Part shown: positions 60,101-64,000 of the stretch, in pieces
Layout: the number at the start of each line of letters is the position of its first letter
How positions within the stretch are numbered: position 1 is the stretch's first letter
Assembly: GCF_040054535.1 (NCBI RefSeq)
Contig: NC_090782.1
Coordinates: 22,998,001-23,062,000 of the forward strand
Source of the DNA: Antennarius striatus
Taxonomy: Eukaryota > Chordata > Actinopteri > Lophiiformes > Antennariidae
DNA: 64,000 bases
Reading direction: 5' to 3'
Program-made: the position numbers and the translations under genes
Notes under the pieces: model-generated
The model's database searches: none
Told to the model about the DNA's origin: nothing
What the model saw: the letters and a program-made list of their open reading frames with translations, nothing else

Positions 60101-63100
60101 GAGCCCCGAGTGGTCTGTGTTATTGTGCTGGTTGGATTTGGAGTGGTGCTGGTGATAGTTGAGGTCATATGAGCCAGGGTGGTATTTTCTCCAGCTAAAT
60201 GGGACACTGTTGTGCTTGCTGTAGCTGGAGTAGTGTCTGAATTTGTACTGGATTGACCTTGACTAACTGTGGCTGGATTTGTGGTCATTGTAGTTGTTAT
60301 TTCTGAAGTAGGAATTGGAGTTGGAATTGGGGTGGCTGATGTTGCATTCATTTGAGTCAGAGTTGTGAAAAACGTTGTACTGGTTCTGCCTCCAGTTGAG
60401 GTGGTTGGAGCAAAAGTGGTGTCATCTGTGGTGTTGGGAGCAAAAGATGTGGTGATGACCGTTTTGGCTGTTGGAGCCAGAGTGGTATCTGTAATTGTAA
60501 TTCTACTAGTGTTGCTCCCAATTGAACTGGTAGGAGCTGAGGTGGTCATATCTGAAGTTGTGGTGCTTGGAACTGGAACTGTGGTAACCACAGTTGTGGT
60601 CGTTGGGACCAGAGTATTGTGTATAATTGTGCTTGTTGGATCTCGAGTATTCATGGCTACAGTTGAGGTCTCACTGGCCACTTTAGTGGTTTCTGCACTA
60701 TTAGTGGCTACTGCTGTAATCGCAGGAGTAAGAGCAGTGTCTGCATCTGTATATGTTCGACCTAAATTAGTTGTGGATGTACTTGTGGTAACAGGAGTCA
60801 CAGTTGTTATTCCTGAAGTGGTAAGTTGTGTTATAGTGGCCACTTCTGTTGCTGGAGTGAGAGTGTTATCTGTAAGTGGAACGATTGTAGCTGGATTTGA
60901 GGTGGATGGCATTTCAATGTTTGGAGCTAGACTTGATTCTGTATTTGTGCTGGCTTGACCCATGGTGGTGGGAGTTTGTGTTGATTTTGTGGTTGGAGCA
61001 AGAGTGGTTTGGATGATTGTACCAGTTGGATTTGACATGGTGCTGGCTACAGTTGAGGTCAACGGAGTCACACTAGTGTGCTTTGCAGTCATATTGGCCA
61101 CTAATGAGATCAGTGGTGCTGGAGTGGTTTCTGTCTTAGTGCTGGTTTGACCTAGAGTAGTGACGGCCACACTTGTGGTTTTTGCAGCTGTGGGGGTTGG
61201 AGTTTGTGTTGTGGTGGCCACTGTTGTGGCTCCTGGAGTCAGATTGGATTCAGTAATTGTATTAATTGGGGTGAAAACTGAGTTGGGCACTGTTGATATT
61301 GGTGGAGTTGAAATTTCTGTATTTGTGCTGATTTGAACTGGAGTACTGTCAGTTACACTTGTGGTTATAGGAGCTGTAGTTGTCTTGTCTGAAGTTTTAG
61401 TGCCCGGAGCTAAAGTTGAGGGGATCACTGCCACCATTGTTTCAGCCAGAGGGGTTACTGTATTTCTGCTAATATGGACTAAAGTAGTGTTCACAGCACT
61501 TGTTTTTGTTGTATTTGAGGTTGTGCTGGATGACACTGTTGAGGGCACCACTGTTACTGTTTTTCCAGCCAAAGTGGTTTCTGTATTTGTGCTGGCTTGA
61601 CCCGGAGTAGAGCTAGCTGGACTTGTGATCATTGGGGCTACAGTTGCAATATTGGAATTTTTTGTGGATGGAGCGGAAATTGAGGGCACCAGTGTCATTG
61701 TTGTTTCAGCCAGAGTGATTTCAGTAATTGTGTTGGTCGTAGGTGGAGTTGAAGTGGCCTCTGTTTCAGTCATTGGTGCTGGAGGGAAGGTTTCTGTATT
61801 TGAGCTGGTTTGACCTGGAGTAGAGTGGGCTGTATTTGTGTTCATAAGAGCTGAAGTAGATGCTTCTGAAGTTGTGATTGTTACAGATGCAGGTGTGGTA
61901 ACCTCTGTTGCAGTCATGGGACCCCAATGGGTTTGTGTGATGGTGCCGGTTGGATTTGGAGTGGTGCTGGCTTCAGCTGAGGTCGTATGAGTCACACTGG
62001 TGGTTTCTGTAGATATGGTGGTCAATGTCTTGGTTGTTAGAGGAGTAATAGTGTCTGTATTTGTGTTGGAGAGAGCCGTACTGGTTCTGCCACCAGTGGA
62101 AGTGGTTGGAGCTGACGAGGTAATATCTAAAGTTGTGATTGTTGGATCTGGATTTATTGTGACCACTGCTACAGTTTTTGGAGTGGTTTCTGTATTTGTT
62201 TTGGTTTGACCTGAATTAGTGGTACCTGGACTTGTGGTCAGAGGAGCTACAGTTGTTTTATCTGATGTTGTGATGGCTGTAGATGGAATTGTGGTAGCTA
62301 TTGTTTCATGAATTGGAGGCAAATTGGTTTGTATGTCTGTAGTTGTTTGATTTGGAGTGGTGCTGGTGATAGTTGAGGTCATATGAGCCAGGGTGGTAGT
62401 TTCTCCAGCTAAATGGGACACTGTTGTGCTTGCTGTAGCTCTAATAGAGTCGGAATGTGTGCTGGATTGACCTTGAGTAACTGTGGCTGGACTTGTGGAC
62501 ATTGTGGTTGTTATTTCTGATGTTGTAAGTATTGGAATTGGAGTTAAGGTGGCCATTGCTCCAGTCATTGGAGTCAGAGTTGTGGAAAGACTTACACTGG
62601 TTTTGCCTCCAATTGAAGTGGTTGGAGCAAAAGGGGTGTCATCTATTGTGGTTGGAGCAAAAGATGTGGTGACGACCATTTTGGCTGTTGGAGCCAGAGT
62701 GGTATCTGTAATTGTACTAACTGGAGTTGGAGATGAGGTGGTCACAGTTGTTATTGTTGGAGCCAGAGTGGTTTCTGTATTTGTACTGGTTTGACCTGGA
62801 GTAGTGCTAGCTGGACTTGTGATCATTGGGGCTACAGTTGCAATTGTGGAAGTTTTGGTGGATGCATCTGAAGTCGAGGGGACCAGCGTTGCTGTTATTT
62901 CAGCCAGAGTGATTTCTGTAATTGTGCTGGTTGGAGGTAGAGCTGAAGTGGCCTCTGTTTCGGTCAATGGGGGTGGAGTCGTTTCTGTATTTGAGCTGGT
63001 TGAATCAACATTCCTTGGTGCTGAAGTGAAGGTTTCTGAAGTTTTGGTGGATGCATCTGAAGTTGAGGGTACCAGTGTTGCTATTATTTCAGCCAGAGTG

Positions 63101-63803
63101 ATTTCTGTAATTGTGCTGGTTGGAGGTAGAGCTGAAGTGGCCTCTGTTTCTGTCAGTGGGGGTGGAGTGGTTTCTGTATTTGAGCTGGTTTGACCTGGAG
63201 TAGAGTGTGCTGCATTTGTGGTCATAAGAGCTAGAGTTGTTGCGTCTGAAATTGTGATGGTTACAGGTGCAGATGTGGTAACCTCTGTTGCAGTCATTGG
63301 ACTCCGAGTGGTTTGTGTTATTGTGCTGGTTGGATTTGGAGTGGTGTTGACTGCAGCTGACGCCGTTTGAGACACGCTGGGGGTTTCTGTAGGTATGGTG
63401 GTCAATGTCTTAGTTGTTAGAGGAAGAGAAATGTCTGTAACTGTGCTGGATGAAGCCATACTGGTTGTTCTCCCAGTGGAAGTGGCTGGAGCTGTTGGGG
63501 AAATATCTGAAGTTGTGTTGGTTTGAGCAAAAAGTGGAATAGTGAGAGTGAATTCCTCCTTTGTGTTCATTTGGCCTCGCGTAGTGGTAGGTGGACTTGC
63601 GGTCAGAGGAGCTACAGTTAAATTATCTGACGTTGTGATGGCATTCATTCGGACCACACTTGGCTCCGTAATTCTTCTGGTTGAATCCACGGTCATTGTG
63701 ACCATCGCTGTGGTTGCTGGAGCTGGACTATCTTCTGTAGTGATAGATACACTTGAAGATGTGGTTGCTGTACCTTCAGATGAGGTCATAGTTATGTTTG
63801 ATC
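54105..63803 (-). CDS. Giant mucin-like Thr/Ser-rich exon (internal exon, gene partial)
   Basis: A single open frame of 3,233 codons lies between an acceptor (TTAATTAAG before 63,803) and a donor (GTATCT after 54,105). Both boundaries are phase 1, so the exon is symmetric. The frame stops only two codons past the donor, and the open frame before 63,803 has no clear start, so I read this as an internal exon and not as an intronless gene. Composition is overwhelmingly Thr, Ser, Ala, Pro, Val and Ile. I saw no cysteine and almost no aromatic residues. Recurrent words include Thr-Thr-Leu-Ala-Pro, Thr-Pro-Gly-Gln and Ser-Thr-Asn-Thr-Glu-Thr-Thr, with many Asn-x-Thr sites. This is the profile of a mucin PTS domain carrying dense O-glycans on a secreted or membrane protein. 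Which mucin it is cannot be told, because signal peptide, VWD, SEA and membrane parts are not visible. A simple Thr-rich surface protein remains an alternative. Confidence 0.82.
54950..56353 (-). repeat. Diverged, internally deleted fourth macro-repeat
   Basis: This C-terminal stretch repeats the order of the units upstream but lacks about 45 residues present in the others (between an Ala-Glu-Thr-Thr-Ala and a Val-Gly-Thr-Ser-Lys near 56,160). It retains a segment near 55,860-55,910 that the two near-identical units have lost. It is therefore an older copy and not a product of the recent duplication. Confidence 0.7.
56354..61600 (-). repeat. Tandem macro-repeats of about 1.73-1.78 kb in the mucin exon
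   Basis: Three consecutive units can be laid end to end: 59,822-61,600 (1,779 bp), 58,088-59,821 (1,734 bp) and 56,354-58,087 (1,734 bp). The last two are nearly identical over their whole length; the first is more diverged. A fourth, shorter and more diverged relative continues to about 54,950. All lengths are multiples of three, so the frame is kept. Marker segments recur exactly 1,734 bp apart, for example at 57,305 and 59,039, and at 57,821 and 59,555. Confidence 0.9.
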
Positions 63804-64000
63804 CTTAATTAACAAATAATATGACAGTAATTAATAAAACTAAACAAAGTGAGTAAAACCGCTAAATGATAAATTTATCTCATATGATGACTTTTACTAT
63901 AGAGCAATAAAACCATTACTTATTCTCTATTTGTAGTATATGTCAGTTCTGTATTAGAATATAAAATGTATCCAATTGTTAAAACAACAATCGAAAAAAT
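63804..64000. other. Intron upstream of the mucin exon (to right edge)
   Basis: A/T-rich sequence with no open frame. On the minus strand it ends in a weak, A/T-rich acceptor, TTAATTAAG, before the exon. The upstream coding exons lie beyond the window. Confidence 0.6.

Noticed and set aside
54105-63789. Treating the 3,230-codon frame as a complete single-exon gene starting at the first ATG
   Set aside because: There is no signal peptide at that ATG. A phase-1 acceptor lies just upstream and a phase-1 donor two codons before the stop, so it is better read as an internal exon.
54197-63808. Many plus-strand open frames of 60-197 codons rich in Val, across the mucin exon
   Set aside because: They are antisense shadows of the Thr-rich repeat: ACN and GCN codons read as valine-rich open frames on the other strand. 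They recur with the same 1,734-bp period.

Overview
The window reads as nuclear DNA of a teleost fish. It has short GT-AG introns, many (CA)n microsatellites, decayed LINE and pogo/Tigger-type fragments, and a fndc7-stxbp3 gene pair that (from memory) is also adjacent in mammals. Six protein-coding loci can be supported. Exon models were built by hand from splice sites and reading phase; no database search was possible.

Layout. (1) 1-17,684, minus: 5' part of a giant secreted FNDC7-related protein, with a signal exon, a 19-nt micro-exon and then 30 complete plus one partial fibronectin type III (FN3) domains, almost all one exon per domain; it runs off the left edge. (2) 17,685-22,932: intergenic, with LINE remnants. 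(3) 22,933-29,663, minus: fndc7, nine FN3 domains, 832 residues in my model, with the same signal-exon/micro-exon start as locus 1. (4) 30,411-37,253, plus: stxbp3 (Munc18-3), 19 coding exons, 592 residues, head-to-head with fndc7. (5) 38,908-44,285, minus: ankmy1 (MORN, ankyrin and MYND domains), 19 exons, about 1,101 residues. (6) 46,055-50,694, plus: a HECT-type E3 ligase resembling G2E3, 15 exons, about 680 residues. (7) 50,695-54,104: intergenic, no confident gene. (8) 54,105-63,803, minus: one 9,699-bp Thr/Ser-rich mucin-like exon built of 1.7-kb macro-repeats; both neighbouring exons were not found or lie outside the window.

The genes are not a pathway. Loci 1 and 3 are tandem paralogues in the same orientation, supported by identical 5' exon architecture and by shared promoter words in mirrored order. 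The two features most worth following up are the six-cysteine FN3 array, whose cysteines appear to be lost in pairs, and the cysteine-free mucin exon, in which two 1,734-bp units were amplified recently. Smaller oddities are two probable GC-AG introns in ankmy1, an inverted relic of an ankmy1 exon upstream of that gene, and an FN3 domain split by an extra intron.
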